From Rhipicephalus microplus (taxonomy: Eukaryota > Arthropoda > Arachnida > Ixodida > Ixodidae), in assembly GCF_043290135.1 (NCBI RefSeq), contig NC_134707.1, positions 84,586,447 to 84,650,446 of the forward strand: a stretch of 64,000 nt of DNA, given 5' to 3'. Below the pieces are notes generated by a model. That model was not told the DNA's origin. It searched no databases and saw only the letters and a program-made list of their open reading frames with translations. How positions within the stretch are numbered: the stretch's first letter is position 1; the number at the start of each line of letters is the position of its first letter. Positions 1 to 11,145 of the stretch are shown in pieces. The position numbers were made by a program, and so were the translations under genes.

Positions 1-3000
1 CGCGGAGCACAAGCACCACCACAGCCATAAACCTCAGCGTGGATACGGAGGGTTGCCGGTACACCTGGACACCGTTCCCGGACACCTGGGGTTCGGACCA
101 CCTGCCCATCCTTCTCACCCCTTACCGAGGCAAGGCCCCCAGGGATCGAGAGTACCGTGTCGTAGACTGGCGGGTATACCGGCAGCTGCTCAGGCAGGAC
201 ACCGGTGACAAGGACGTCATGCAGCTGGTGGCTGACAGTGCCCGGGCTGCAACCGTCGCTGTTAAGGCGCAGCAAGGGCAGCCTGTTCCAGACATCCGGC
301 ACCTAGCCTTGAGAGCAGCACGGAGGCGGGCAGAACGCCAGGCTCTGAAGAAGGGACAACCAGAGCTCTGGACAGTGTTCCGGAAGGTCGACGCCGCCTG
401 CAGACGCCACGCCCGAGCGCGCAGGAAGCAGGGCTCGGTGGGCGTCTGTGCCTCCATCGACCGATCACGGGATGGCACCAAGGCCTGGCGCCTGCTGAAG
501 TGCCTGCTGATGGTGCCACGGCCGTTCAACCAAGTGATGTCCTTGGCCGTCCACCTTTCCATCCAGGCAGCGGACCTGGCAGAACGGCTGGCTGACCAGT
601 TTTCTGCGAGGGACATTGCCCAGCTGCCTGCTGCACCTCCCCTTGCTGCGCTGCAGTATCCTGACACTTGCCACCATCCTGGGTGGACAGCTGCAGAAGT
701 ACAAGAGCTGTGCTGCGAACCCATCAGGAAACACGAGTTGGAGGCTGCCCTTGCAGGATCGAAAAGACGAAGTGCCCCGGGAGCTGATGGTGTCACCTTC
801 CAGATGCTCCGTAACCTGGACGGAGCTGGCCGCCAGCACCTGCTCGAGTACTACAATGACGTCTAGAGCAGTGGGGTTCTACCGGAGTCATGGCGCACTG
901 CGGTCGTCGCCCCGATCCTGAAGCCCCGGAAGAAAGCCATGGCCCTCTCCTCGTACAGGCCAGTCTCTCTCACCTCGGCACCCTGCAAGGTGCTGGAGAA
1001 GGTGGCCTTGGAGCGACTTGAGTGGATTGCTGGCCAACTCGAGTTCTTCCCGGAACAACTAACTGGCTTGAGGCGCCACCGGTGCACAGCTGATTCCATT
1101 TCCGACGTCGTCGCCACCCTCGAGGATGCCAAGAGCTGTGGTGACGTGGACATGCTGCTCCTTCTGGACGTGGAGAGTGCCTTTGACAGTATCCCACACG
1201 AGGTCGTCGAGACGTCTCTGGACCGACTTGGCGTTCACGGGTGCCTCCGCAGCTTCGTGTCTGCCTTCCTGACCGGCAGGACCTTCCGGGTTCGAGTTGG
1301 CAAGAAACCCAGCAAACCCAGAGACATCACCGCAGGTGTACCACAGGGCTCCGTGCTGAGCCCCTTCCTGTTCAACCTGGCGATGGCAGGACTCCCCGCT
1401 TCTCTTCCGACAGGCACCAGGTTCGCGGCCCGCTGCTCTGTCTACGCCGACGACGTGGCACTCTGGGCACGGGGACCGAGGCGGTCCATTCCAGCCATCA
1501 GGACGTCACTGCAGGCGGCCCTGGATGCGGTGTCCACCTACCTGAGTGGCATCGGACTCAAGGTCTCCGCAACCAAGACCGAGGCCCTGCTGATCCACCC
1601 GCTGGCCGCAGCACGACGCTACGTGAAGCAGCTGAGAGTGGGCAACCGCAACCTGCCTTGGAAGCTGACAGTGAAGTACCAGGGGCTCACCATCGACCAC
1701 CGTCTCACCTGGGTCCCAGCTGCCAAGGTCGCCTGCACACAAGTACGGCGAGTCCAGGGAGCCATCAGCAAGCTGCAGCAGCGTGGACACGGCTGCTCAA
1801 CCAAGCTGGCGCTTCGACTCAACCAGGCTTCAGCGTCCTCAGTCCTGCTGTACGCCTTTCCACTGGTGGACCTGACGCCTGCCAGGAGACTGGACCTGGA
1901 AGGACATCACAGGAGAGCAGAGAGGGCCATCCTGGGGCTTTCCAGGTACTCCCCCGTGGCAGCGACCCTGGCCGAGGCTGGAGAGTGGCCCCTGTCTCTG
2001 CACATGCTCCAGCGTGCTCTGGGGCACGTAGACCGCCTACACCGTGCTGCCGACGGCAGAACCCTCCAGGAGCGACTTCGCAGCCAGCCGAGGTCACGGA
2101 TGGGTGGTCTCTGTGCACTCTACCACCAGATGGTCCCGGACCCGCCAGTCCCGGTGGCCCCTCCACCACCCCACCACCAGCCGCCTCAGGTCCACCTGCA
2201 CCTGGACGGGGTAACCAAGAGCCGAACACCTGCTGCAGCACTGCAACAGGCCGCCGTCTCCAAGCTCCAGCAGCAACTGGCAGGGCGGCTCCAGGTCTTC
2301 ACTGACGGATCCGTCATGCCAGACGGTTCAGCAGCAGCCGCCTGCGTCATCCCATCCCGGGCCATCAGCAGGCAGTGCCGACTGCCCTTCCCGGCGAGCT
2401 CGACGGCTGCGGAGCTGGCAGGGCTACACCTGGTGGCGGACCTGCTGGCCGAGGACATTCCCGCTCAACCGGTCGCAGTCCTGTGTGACAGCAAGGCAGC
2501 CCTGCAGACACTGGCCAACCATCGCCGTGCCGGGCTCACGGGGAGTCTCCTGGCAACCAAGTACCGGGCCCTAGCAGCAGCCGGGACGTCTGTCTCCTTC
2601 CACTGGCTGCCCTCTCACGTGGGCATAGCTGGAAACGAGGAGGCGGACACGCTGGCCAAGGCAGCACATCAGCTGGGAACCCCCATCACCCAAGCCGTGG
2701 CGGTGAGAGACTACTCGCAGGCCCGTATCAAGAAGCTCCTCGCCTCAGTTCACCCAGACCAAAGGGTGGCCAATGGGCGGGGACCCAGGCGTCTTCCTGA
2801 GGCAGGCCTAACCAGGAGTGAACGAGCCAACCTGCTGCGGCTGCGGACCGGATGCGTGTGGACTGCGGCCCGCCGCTACCTCAAGGGATGCAGCGCCTCC
2901 CCAGCCTGCAGCCGCTGCGGCGACCTTGAGACCCTCGAGCACCTCCTCTGTGCCTGCCCTGCCTTGGCCCAGGAACGCTCGAGGGTCACCGCAGCCTACC

Positions 3001-3321
3001 GGAGACATGGCCTTCCTGCCACCACCCTAGAGCACCTACTGTTCCCATCTCGTCCCCATCTACCAGCACTCCGGAGCCTGGTGGAGTTCCTGGACGAGAC
3101 GGGAATCGTGGCCTACCGATGAGGATGGGGCCCTTGCCACCCCTACCCTTGCTTCTGGACTGCTGCTTCTGTTGATGACGACCGATCCACTGCTCAATTA
3201 ATCTTTCCTCTTCTTTCCACTTTTCTCCCTTTTCCCTTCCCCGCAGGCACTGCGCCGTGCTCCCGACCGGGTTGCAGAAATTAGGTGCCTTTTCTCATCT
3301 TCTAACCACTACCACCACCAT
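1..3321 (+). mobile_element. Non-LTR retrotransposon (LINE, I-like, with RNase H), 5' part outside window
   Basis: The element enters from the left edge and ends in a short 3' UTR with an ACC-rich tail near 3300-3321. The next base begins unit-repeat sequence (TATTTATCGTCGAG), which is internal to the unit at 6647, so this LINE landed inside a repeat unit. A second, 5'-truncated copy of the same family lies at 36439-37788 and shares the 3' UTR words GCACTGCGCCGTG and AGAAATTAGGTGCC. APE endonuclease, RT and RNase H in that order are typical of the I group; the exact clade is not assignable by eye. The element is GC-rich compared with the AT-richer units around it. Confidence 0.9.
3..3122 (+). 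pseudogene. LINE ORF2: endonuclease C-terminus, reverse transcriptase, RNase H, zinc motif
   Basis: This is the polyprotein that nicks target DNA and reverse-transcribes the element RNA. The frame is open from base 3. GSDHLPI near the start is the C-terminal motif of the APE-type endonuclease. The RT shows SYRPVSLTS, DVESAFDSIPH, GVPQGSVLSPFLF and the catalytic YADD (about 1444-1455). RNase H shows TDGS, the AAELAGL glutamate, LCDSKAAL and GNEEADTLA, so all four acidic residues are present. The C-terminus has a CxxC-x8-H-x4-C zinc motif (CSRCGDLETLEHLLCAC). One in-frame TAG at 864-866 splits the frame between endonuclease and RT; reading resumes in the same frame to the stop at 3120-3122. Nothing else in the frame is broken, so the copy is fairly young. 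Confidence 0.92.
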
Positions 3322-3513
3322 ATTTATCGTCGAGTGGTCTCGCCACTGTTCCCCGAGACGCCAGTGCGCTTACGTTGGTGCTCCGTTTTACAGTGAGAGC
3401 TGTGTATAAATTGAAAAATTCGTATAGCGGTGGTGTCACGAGCGGTGTCCACTGGCTCTTTTATCAGGTAATCACTCGCAGCGTCGTATGCACGCCGTCG
3501 GCAGCGTTTTGGG

Positions 3514-3557
3514 TCATTCCCTTAACTTCTGCGCGATAGCAGAGGTTAAGGGAATGA
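3514..3557. repeat. Imperfect 18-bp-arm hairpin, conserved in units
   Basis: The arms TCATTCCCTTAACTTCTG and CAGAGGTTAAGGGAATGA are inverted with one mismatch around a GCGCGATAG-like loop. Related copies lie near 6838-6884 and 32366-32412. In those copies the right arm is unchanged while the left arm has drifted. Confidence 0.75.
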
Positions 3558-4681
3558 CGTTACCGTGCAGGAAACTTTAGTAGCCGACAGCGCCCTATAG
3601 TTTAACGGTACAGCATTTACGTGCAACGGGCGGGATGGTGGCGCCACCTATCAAAGTGTTGATAACTAAGAACAGTGATAAGGATATTAAAACGAGATTA
3701 TCAGGCTGTGTTACCGCGCGAAGTATTGTTACACGTTTATTTTAGTAATAATGAAAGTAAATAAATATGAACAACGCACCAAATGCGAAAAACTCCAGGT
3801 TTCTGATTTGTTTACAGTGATGTTGTAGTTACGCCTAAACACGTTAGAAATGGGAAGCAATCTCGAAGACTGCGTTAACTTATTTGTATGCTCGGTCGTA
3901 GAAGCTAACTGAAGGCAAGCGAAGTCACCATGAACAGTCGTTTGCTGCAAAGAAAGTAAATCTTTCAACAACCACGTCACTTCAAGCAGGCATCCGAGAA
4001 GAGCGCCATCATGTTTGACATTAAATAGTGCACGTACAGTAAGCGGTACGGGTAACATATACGTATCTGCGCATGCACACTTCACGCTATCACGGTACGC
4101 CCGGGGTACACTAACTGTTTGATAGACAGTTATAGTAGGCGAGCGTGTTCGAGAGCTTCTCCTGTAACCTTCCACATGGGTATGCCACGGACAACTCGAG
4201 AAGAATGCCGGAAGTGAGAAGGTGAGACAGCTCGCATTCGGCGAGCTGATGCTGCAGTCCGGATACAAAAACAGGCTCGGTAGGCCAAGTGCCGGCAACA
4301 ACTGCGTACGGATAATCCAGGAACCTTCGAAGCAGAGCTAAATTGCCAACGCGAATGCAGGTGCTGGTGACGGGCAGATCCTGTACACTATATAAGCCAC
4401 CAAGTACATTCGCAAATGTTAAACGTTTGTAACGTCGTTGCGCCGTCTACGTGGTGCATGAGTGTGGAAACCAAAGGGGTTTCACCATGCTCTGCTCCTG
4501 CAGAGACTACATGCCCTTTTTCAGATGCCTTAGCGTCAGATTTACTGGGCATTTTAAACAATGCATTCTTTGTTTCGTACATATGAAGAAATGATGTGGT
4601 AAGATGTTAGCCGCTGGCTCTCGTTTTTTCCCCTAAGCCCAGCGCAAATGCATCAGATACAATCGCCACGTCTACGCGGAA

Positions 4682-4930
4682 TTCTCCAGCCTCTGTACGT
4701 AGTGCCCAATAACACTTTGCGAGATTGCGTGCGCGAACTCTACAATAAGAAAATGCTGGGCGCTTATACGACGTCCACCACTCCGCGACAGTTTTTGGTG
4801 GAGTGTCGTCAGCAAGGGAATGTTTCACGGAAGATATGGTGCGCAAGTCTTTTCGCAAATGCTGCATCAGCAACGCATTGGATAGAACGCAGGTCGATGC
4901 ACTGTGGGTTGAACTATAATGAGGGATAGA
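4682..4930 (+). pseudogene. Tigger/pogo-like transposase, C-terminal fragment (unit 1)
   Basis: The translation reads LQPLYVVPNNTLRDCVRELY, then the frame degrades and ends in an SNALDRTQVDALWD-like stretch in another frame. In pogo/Tigger DDE transposases the region around LQPLDV...VRELYxEWM lies just C-terminal to the second catalytic Asp, and a NALDGTEDDxLW motif is near the C-terminus. Only this last part is left. Longer relatives are at 33915-35760 and 48085-49190. The reading frame is broken, and the piece appears to be a passive part of the repeat unit. Confidence 0.7.
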
Positions 4931-5514
4931 CGTCGTCGCTCTCAAGTTTGAACAAGACTCAGTGACAGCACTTGGAGGCCTTCCGGCGTTTAACTAGGTG
5001 AAAAGTAGTTTCAAAATAAAAAGAAACGTCATATTGCAGCTAGTTGTGCCACGTATTTATCAAGGTAAGGGTGCATGGTAATATTTTGCAATTCTTCAAT
5101 ACATACCGTATATTTGAAATCTATTAAGAGACGCAGATTCTTAGCGAAAGCACGGACGCGCAAAAAAAAGTGGCGGCCAACTCAGTTTAACACCCGAGCA
5201 TGATGGCTGATTTGTTTCGCCAATTTCAATTTTGTGAGGCAAGTGTATCGCTGCCGTGGCGTTTGGAAAGGCTGACTCATTATAGACTCGCTCAATTGTT
5301 TCCGGCACTGTGGTATCGTGCGGTAAAAAAAACCGGTTAACTACAAAAATATCTGATTTGGGGTTGAAATGAAGCATGCTACACTGACGACTGCATGAAC
5401 GTGTCGTGTGTGGTCGTTTGCTGCGTCAGCGCGACCGCAGCGCCAGCCTTTCCAGTGGTTGCCCTCACCAGAACTTGTTTGGCCAACCAGCTCCTGTTCC
5501 GACAGAGAGAGTGG

Positions 5515-5600
5515 GCCTCATTGGCGGGCGCTGCTGGTGACGTCACTGCTTGAGTGAAAGGAGAGAGGCAAGAGCTCGGTCTTCAGTCGGCTGCTGGCTT
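5515..5600 (+). promoter_or_regulatory. Putative promoter of the small acidic gene (unit 1)
   Basis: An inverted CCAAT box (ATTGG, about 5520), a perfect CRE palindrome TGACGTCA (5538-5545) and an arthropod-type initiator TCAGT within CTTCAGTCGGCTG (about 5582) are spaced as in a compact RNA polymerase II promoter. There is no clear TATA box. The same trio recurs ahead of most copies of the gene. Confidence 0.6.
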
Positions 5601-5674
5601 CGGCGTTGAACGCACGTGTGCTACGTTGGGAGAAAAAAAAGTATTGCTTCCCGTAAGCACACCGCTTTATCGTC

Positions 5675-6142
5675 ATGCCCGTCAACCGTGCCCCGACTAT
5701 GGACGATCTTATTTCGCAGGCTCAAGGGAAGATGCAGAACACCTCGAGCCTGCTTCGCTACGTCTTGCTCGCAGAGAGTCTGAAGATATGGGTCCCGTGT
5801 GACGACTCCTCAAGCGACGATTCTTGGAGCGATGACTCGTCCAGTGATGATTCATGAAGTGATGACTCGTCGACTGACGATGGTGCGGGTTTGGCACCTG
5901 CTGTTTCTGGCGCTGGACTCGAGGTAGCTAATGCAGAGGCGTCTACTGGATCTGATACCGTCTGTAGGGTTTTATCGTCTGTTTCAGATGACGACGCCGG
6001 ACCGCCGTGCAAGCTTCGCAGAATGAACAACTTCGCTGGCGAGTGGCGAGGTGACACGGACTATTTGAATACCCTGGAGCCCAGACCAGGACCGAGCGGC
6101 TTTCAGGACAACTCCTCGGAAGAAGACGACGGTGACGTCTAG
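5675..6142 (+). pseudogene. Small acidic Ser/Asp-rich protein, copy A (subfamily 1), one nonsense codon
   Basis: I do not recognise this family. The frame starts at the ATG after the AAAAAAAAGTATTGCTTCC leader and begins MPVNRAPTMDDLISQAQGKM. A run of SSSDD repeats follows from about residue 44, then a neutral GAG/APAVSG linker, a PPCKLRR basic patch that may be a nuclear localisation signal, and a LEPRPGPSGF segment ending in an acidic tail. It would be 155 residues long but for a TGA at 5855-5857, where the sister copies have TGG. No signal peptide or membrane segment is seen. A GTAG...CAG stretch at 5924-5987 looks like an intron, but it reads through in frame here and in copy F. A polyadenylation signal AATAAA follows at 6361. 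Confidence 0.7.
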
Positions 6143-6360
6143 CCATTACGCGGGGCGCCCTTGGCCATTTGGTTGGACGTTGACTGGGAGGTATTTGAAA
6201 AGCCACTTAAGATCCAGACCTTCCTTTTCTTTTCAAAGTTTAGTGTTCTTTTGTTGCACGTCTTTGCATGATGCGTCTTTTGATGTGTGTTTGTAAATAA
6301 CGTGTATTTTTTGTGGCGCGAAATGTTTTAATTAAACGATTAGGCCTATTGTACATCGAG

Positions 6361-6366
6361 AATAAA
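6361..6366 (+). promoter_or_regulatory. Polyadenylation signal of copy A
   Basis: AATAAA lies within GAGAATAAAGCAATACAGAC. The context recurs downstream of copies B, E, F and G as CAATAAATCAATACAGAC or nearly so. Confidence 0.5.
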
Positions 6367-8001
6367 GCAATACAGACGACATTAAATAGGTACGACATTA
6401 TCCTCAAGAAACACTTCAAAGAACACTGACTTGCGAACTGCTATATGGAGGCGTAAAGAGCATCATTTATGACATCAGATATGCACTTAACGCAGAAAAT
6501 TTAAAAAAAAAGATGTCAGGACCTGAGCCATTGAGATGAAGTCCCGACCACAAAAAAAAAACAGATTCAGAACTATAGAGGCGCCCTCCGCCTTTGTTCA
6601 TCTGGAAGTGGGGGGGGGGGGGGGAAGATGGGCGCATTCGACTCGACTATATTTATCGTCGAGTGGCCTCGCCACTGTTCCCTGAGACGCCAGTAAGCTT
6701 CCGTTGGTGCTCCGTTTTACAGTGAAAGCTGTGTGTAACTTGAAAAATTCGTATAGCGGTGGTGTCACGAGCGGTCTCCACTGGCTATTTTATCAGTTAA
6801 TCACTCGCAGCGTCGTATGCACGCCGTCGGCAGCGTTTTGGGTAATTCCCTAAACTTCTGCGCGATAGCAGAGGTTAAGGGAATGACGTTACCGTGCAGG
6901 AAACATTAGTTGCGGACAGCGCCCTATAGTTTAATGGTACAGCATTTACATGCGTCGGGCGGGATGGTGGCGCCACCTATCAAAGTGTTGATAACTAAGA
7001 ACAGTGAGAAGGATATTAAAACGAGATTATCAGGCTGTGTTACCGCGCGAAAGTATTTTAGTAATAATGAAAGTAAATGAATATGAACAACGCACCAAAT
7101 GCGAAAAACTCCAAGTTTCTGATTTGTTTACATTGATGTTGTAGTTACGCCTAAAGACGTTAGAAATGGGAAGCAATCTCGAAGACTGCGTTAACTTATT
7201 TGTATGCTCGGTCGTAGAAGCTAACTGAAGGCAAGCGAAGACACCATAAACAGTCGTTTGCTGCAAAGAAAGTGAATCTTTCAACAACCACGTCACTTCA
7301 TAGCGGGCATTCGAGAGTGCCATCATGTTTGACGTTAAATAGCGCACGTACAGTAAGCGGTACGGGTAACATATACGTATCTGCGCATGCACACTTCACG
7401 CTATCACGGTACGCCCGGGGTACACTAACTGTTTGATAGACAGTTATAGTAGGCGAGCGTGTTCGGGAGCTTCTCCTGTAACCTTCCACATGGTTATGCC
7501 AAGGACAACTCGAGAAGAATGCCGGAAGTCAGAAGGTGAGACAGCTCGTATTCGGCGGGCTGATGGTGCAGTCCGGGCACAAAAAAAAGGCTCGGTAGGC
7601 CAAGTGCCGGCAACAACTGCGTACGGATAATCCAGGAACCTTCGAAGCAGAGCGAAATTGCCAACGCGATTGCAGGTGCTGTTAACAGGCAGATCCTGCA
7701 CACTATATACGCCGCCAAGTACATTCGCAATGTTAAACGTTTATAACGTCGTTGCGCAGTCTACGTGGTGCATGAGTGTGGAAACCAAAGAGGTTTCACC
7801 ATGCTCTGCTCCCGCAGAGACTACATGCCCTTTTTCAGATGCCTTAGCGTCAGATTTACTCGGCATTTTAAACACTGCATTCTTTGTTTCGTACAAATGA
7901 AGAAATGGTGTGGTAGGATGTTAGCCGCTGGCTCTCGTTTTTTTCCCCTAAGCACAGCGCAAATGTATCAGATACAATCGCCACGTCTACGCGGAATTCT
8001 A

Positions 8002-8245
8002 AAGCCTTTGTACGTAGTGCCCAATAACACCTTGCGAGATTGCGTGCGCGAACTCTACAATAAGAAAATGCAGGGCGCTTATACGACGTCCACCGCTCCG
8101 CGACAGTTTTTGGTGGTGTGTCGTCAGCAAGGGAATCTTTCACAGAAGATATGGTGCGCAAGTCTTTTCGTAAATGCTGCATCAGCAACGCAATGGATAG
8201 AACGCAGGTCGATGCATTGTGGGACGTAACTATAAAGAGGAATAG
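8002..8245 (+). pseudogene. Tigger/pogo-like transposase, C-terminal fragment (unit 2)
   Basis: This is the same fragment as in unit 1, with the same upstream deletion junction (TACGCGGA/ATTCTAAAGCC). It reads LYVVPNNTLRDCVRELYNKK before the frame is lost. The shared junction shows that units 1 and 2 descend from one deletion derivative of the longer unit. Confidence 0.68.
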
Positions 8246-8834
8246 ACGTCGTCGCTCTCAAGTTTGAACAAGACTCAGTGACAGCACTTTGAGGCCTTCC
8301 GGCGTTAAACTAGGTGAAAGTAGTTTCAAAATAAAAAGGAACGTCATATTGCAGCTAGTTGTGCCACGTATTTATCAAGGTAAGGGTGCACGGTAATATT
8401 TTGCAATTCTTCAATACATACCGTATATTTGAAATCTAATAACAGACGCAGATTCTTAGCGAAAGCGCGGACGCACAAAAAAAAAGTGGCTGCCAACACA
8501 GTTTAACACCCGAGCATGATGGCTGATTTGTTTCGCCAATTTCAATTTTGTGAGGCAGGTGTATCGCTGCCGTGGCTTTTTCGAAAGGCTGACTCATTAT
8601 AGACTCGCTGAATTGTGTCCGGCACTGTGGTATCGTGCGGTAAAAAAAAAAAACCGGTTAGCTAGAAAAATATCTGTTTTGGGGTTGAAAGGAAGCGTGC
8701 TACACTGACGACTGCATGAACGTGTCGCGTGTGGTCGTTTGCTGCGTCAGCGCGACAGCAGCGCCAGCCTTTCCAGTGGTTGCCCTCACCAGAATTCATT
8801 TGGCCAACCAGCTCCTGTTCCGACAGCGAGAGTG

Positions 8835-8930
8835 GGCCTCATTGGTGGATGCTGTCGGTGACGTCATTGCTTGAGTGAAGGGAGAGAGGGGACAGGAGCT
8901 CAGTCTTCAGTCGGCTGCTGGCTTCAGTGT
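8835..8930 (+). promoter_or_regulatory. Putative promoter of copy B
   Basis: ATTGG at about 8840, CRE TGACGTCA at 8859-8866 and CTTCAGTCGGCTG at about 8904 repeat the order and spacing seen in unit 1. Confidence 0.58.
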
Positions 8931-8995
8931 GGAAAGCACGTGCGCTGCGTTGGTGAAAAAAAAGAACGCTCTCTTGAGTACACTGATTTACTGTC

Positions 8996-9525
8996 ATGCC
9001 CATCAACCGTGCCCCAAACGTTAATGATGCTATTTCGCAGGCTCATGAGAAGATCCAGAGAAGCTCGACCCTCCACCGCCGCGTCCTCCTGGTGGAGTAC
9101 CTCAAAAAGTGGTCCAGGTGCGACGACTCATCGACCGCCCATTCATCCAGCGATGAATAGCCGCCGATGGCGCGAATCCAGCACTTGCTCCTGGTGTTGG
9201 ACTCGAGGTAAGTGACGCTGAGAGGTCCGAAAGACCTGATACCGGAAGTGCTTTGCCTTCTGTTTCAGATTACGAGGCGGAACGGCCGTGCAAGCGTCCC
9301 AGACTGGACGACTTCCCTGGCGAGTGGCAAAGTTGGGCGCACAATTTGGGGACCCTGGAACCCATTCTGGGACCCAGCGGCTTTGTAGACGATTTCTCGG
9401 ACAAAGACGATGGCAACGCCCACGCACTTCGAGCGGTGCCTTTACCCGACTGGCTGGACATATTCAGAGAGGTAATTGAAGACCCTCTTCTGGATACGGA
9501 TATTTCTTTTAACCATGAAGTTTAG
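8996..9525 (+). pseudogene. Small acidic protein, copy B (subfamily 2), frameshifted
   Basis: The N-terminus reads MPINRAPNVNDAISQAHEKI, then a short SSTAHSSSDE segment and a TAG followed by a small deletion that shifts the frame. The second half resumes in another frame (from about 9178). It carries a PCKRPRLDDFPGEW basic and aromatic patch, a LEPILGPSGF segment, an acidic stretch and a longer C-terminus (LPDWLDIFREVIEDPLLDTD) than subfamily 1. Related residues in both halves match copy F, so the damage is secondary. Function unknown. Confidence 0.65.
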
Positions 9526-9890
9526 TGTTCTTTTGTGGTAGGTATTTGCATGTTGTGTTTCTTGATCTGTGTTTGCGAATAAAATGTGTGTTTCATCATG
9601 CGCGTATTATTTTTAATAAAAGATTAGGTCTAGTGTACACCGCCAATAAATCAATACAGACGAAATAATTTGAACATTACAGTTCAAGTACGCCTGTGTA
9701 AACACAAACATACGAATCGCAAGATAGTCATAAAAAGAAAATGTCATTTATGACACCTCTACACATGACACAAAAAAAGGGTCAGAACCTGAACTTCTAG
9801 GCTCATGTCTTGATCCAAAAAAAAGTAAAAAAAGCAGATTCATAACGACGGGGTCGCCCTCCGTCTTCGTTCATCGGGGGGAGGGGGTTA

Positions 9891-10929
9891 TATTTGCCTG
9901 CCCTATTTAGTGTAGGTGTGGTTTGCTATTTTCCAGGTGCTGGTTGCCTGAAATACCAGGTTTTAGGGGCGTTCACCAGAGTGCGAGCACCCACAGAGAC
10001 TACAAGTTTTTTTTTTTTGAGACCCCATATAGTGAGCTTTACACAGCCTATTCAACACTGCATTCGTTCTTTTTTTTTCGTATATATAGAAGAAATGGCG
10101 CAGGAAGATATTTGGCTCAGTCTGTCATTTTTTTAAAAAGCAAAGACAGATATGAAAGGAAAATTCTTCTTTAAACCTCTGGCTGTTTATTCTTGTGCCT
10201 TGCGAATAATAAATGAATTGTTTAAACTTACTTTCTGATTTCGTCCTTATTGTTCTAGTATTAAGGTTGTCATGCACGGCAAGGCTCTGGTTTCCATCTT
10301 TCAGGCTTTGACAGTGTGTGTGCCTCTGTGAATTTTGGATTCATGCCACAATTAAAACAGGGATGTTATTTACACCATGTAGCGTCTATATTCAAAATCC
10401 TTCTTCCGCCGCCACCCCCATTAACCACTCAGGTGGCTGTATTCGTGCGGAGTGGAAAGAAAACTATGCGACTAGCCAAATAAAATAATCACCTCGCTTT
10501 GTTTTTTTTTGTTTTTTGTTCAAGGTGGGTGGGGGGATATTACTCCTGTGGCTCGCGTATGCCACGGGGCAACAGAGAGTTTATTTCGACATTTGTAAGG
10601 CCAGCTCCAACTTGGCCCGCAACATTTTCTTGTTTCAGTAATGCGTTTTCTGTTCCGGAGCAGAACTTCCATCGTCTGAAATAGAAATTGTTGTTGGCCT
10701 AGTTGGTTAGTTTGAGTGCCCTCTGGCCAAGTTCAGCCTCCTTAATAACACTCATAGACCGTGTTTTCACTTTTAGAAAAAAAGCAAGAAGGCATAACTC
10801 ACGTGTTCACCAACAATTCAAACTTGCTCTTACAATGCCTTACCAGTCCATTCATCAAAAAAATAAAGCGTAGACTTGAAGAGAGCCACGCCATATTATA
10901 TTCAATCAAGAAGGTTGAACTTGGCAAAA
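9891..10929. other. Unit 3' flank and unassigned DNA
   Basis: The stretch 9891-10510 is diverged unit-flank sequence also present at 38740-39330 (shared words AAGGCTCTGGTTTCC and CACCATGTAGCG). From about 10520 to 10929 I see no gene, only poly-T runs and short frames. Confidence 0.5.
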
Positions 10930-11145
10930 GGCTTGGGTATGTGGGGTTTAACGTCCGAAAACAAACATATGTATATGAGAGACACCGTAGTGGAAAGCCA
11001 TAAAATTTTGACAACCCGGGATTGCACCCACATCTGAGCACATGGTCGTGCAGTATTCTTGCCTGCATAGAAAATGCAGCCGGAATCTGATCCTGCGGGT
11101 CAGCAGCCTAGTACCTTAGGCACTGGACCACCACGGCGGGGCCAC
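10930..11145 (-). mobile_element. tRNA-derived SINE (Ruka type), minus strand
   Basis: On the minus strand it reads GTGGTGGTCCAGTGCCTAAG (A-box region), a damaged B box (GATCAGATTCC), GTGCTCAGATGTGGGTGCA, a TCTCTCATA segment and the 3' end GACGTTAAACCCCACAT. This is the order of the tRNA-related head and body of tick SINEs as I remember them. The copy is degenerate, with no clear target-site duplication. Confidence 0.82.

Larger units (their letters stand above)
3322..6617 (+). repeat. Repeat unit 1 (3.3-kb deletion form), left end cut by LINE
   Basis: This unit is followed head to tail by a second similar unit from about 6618. The period is close to 3322 bases, measured for example by the small-gene ATGs at 5675 and 8996. 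In order it holds a left end (TATTTATCGTCGAGTGG), a hairpin, a roughly 1-kb middle region without a convincing gene, the C-terminal piece of a Tigger-like transposase, a promoter block, the small acidic gene and a 3' tail ending in a G-run at about 6610-6622. Compared with the unit at 32.1-39.9 kb, it lacks about 2.3 kb containing most of the transposase. The junction lies in TCTACGCGGA/ATTCTCCAGCC near 4672-4688. Confidence 0.85.
6618..9890 (+). repeat. Repeat unit 2 (3.3-kb deletion form, subfamily 2 gene)
   Basis: This unit is tandem to unit 1 and collinear with it along its whole length, including the drifted hairpin (6838-6884) and the Tigger C-terminal fragment. Its gene and 3' tail belong to the second subfamily, so the two neighbours are not a recent duplication of each other. 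The 3' flank (9880-10500) resembles that of the unit at 38.7-39.4 kb, with shared words such as AGGGGCGTTCACC and TATATATAGAAGAAATGG. Confidence 0.85.

Noticed and set aside
122..796. Long minus-strand frame opposite the LINE endonuclease end
   Set aside because: It is a GC-driven shadow of the plus-strand ORF2 and has no domain.
1241..2305. 354-codon plus-strand frame overlapping the LINE RT
   Set aside because: It is Pro/Gly/Arg-rich shadow coding in a second frame of the RT gene.
5924..5987. A 64-bp GT...AG intron in the small acidic gene
   Set aside because: Copies A and F read through this segment in frame with conserved residues, and the in-phase donor is not GT in copy A. A continuous single exon explains all copies better.
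3322..9890. Units 1 and 2 as a recent exact tandem duplication
   Set aside because: They differ at many sites, and their genes belong to different subfamilies. Only the 5322-bp block at 20.6-31.3 kb is recent.
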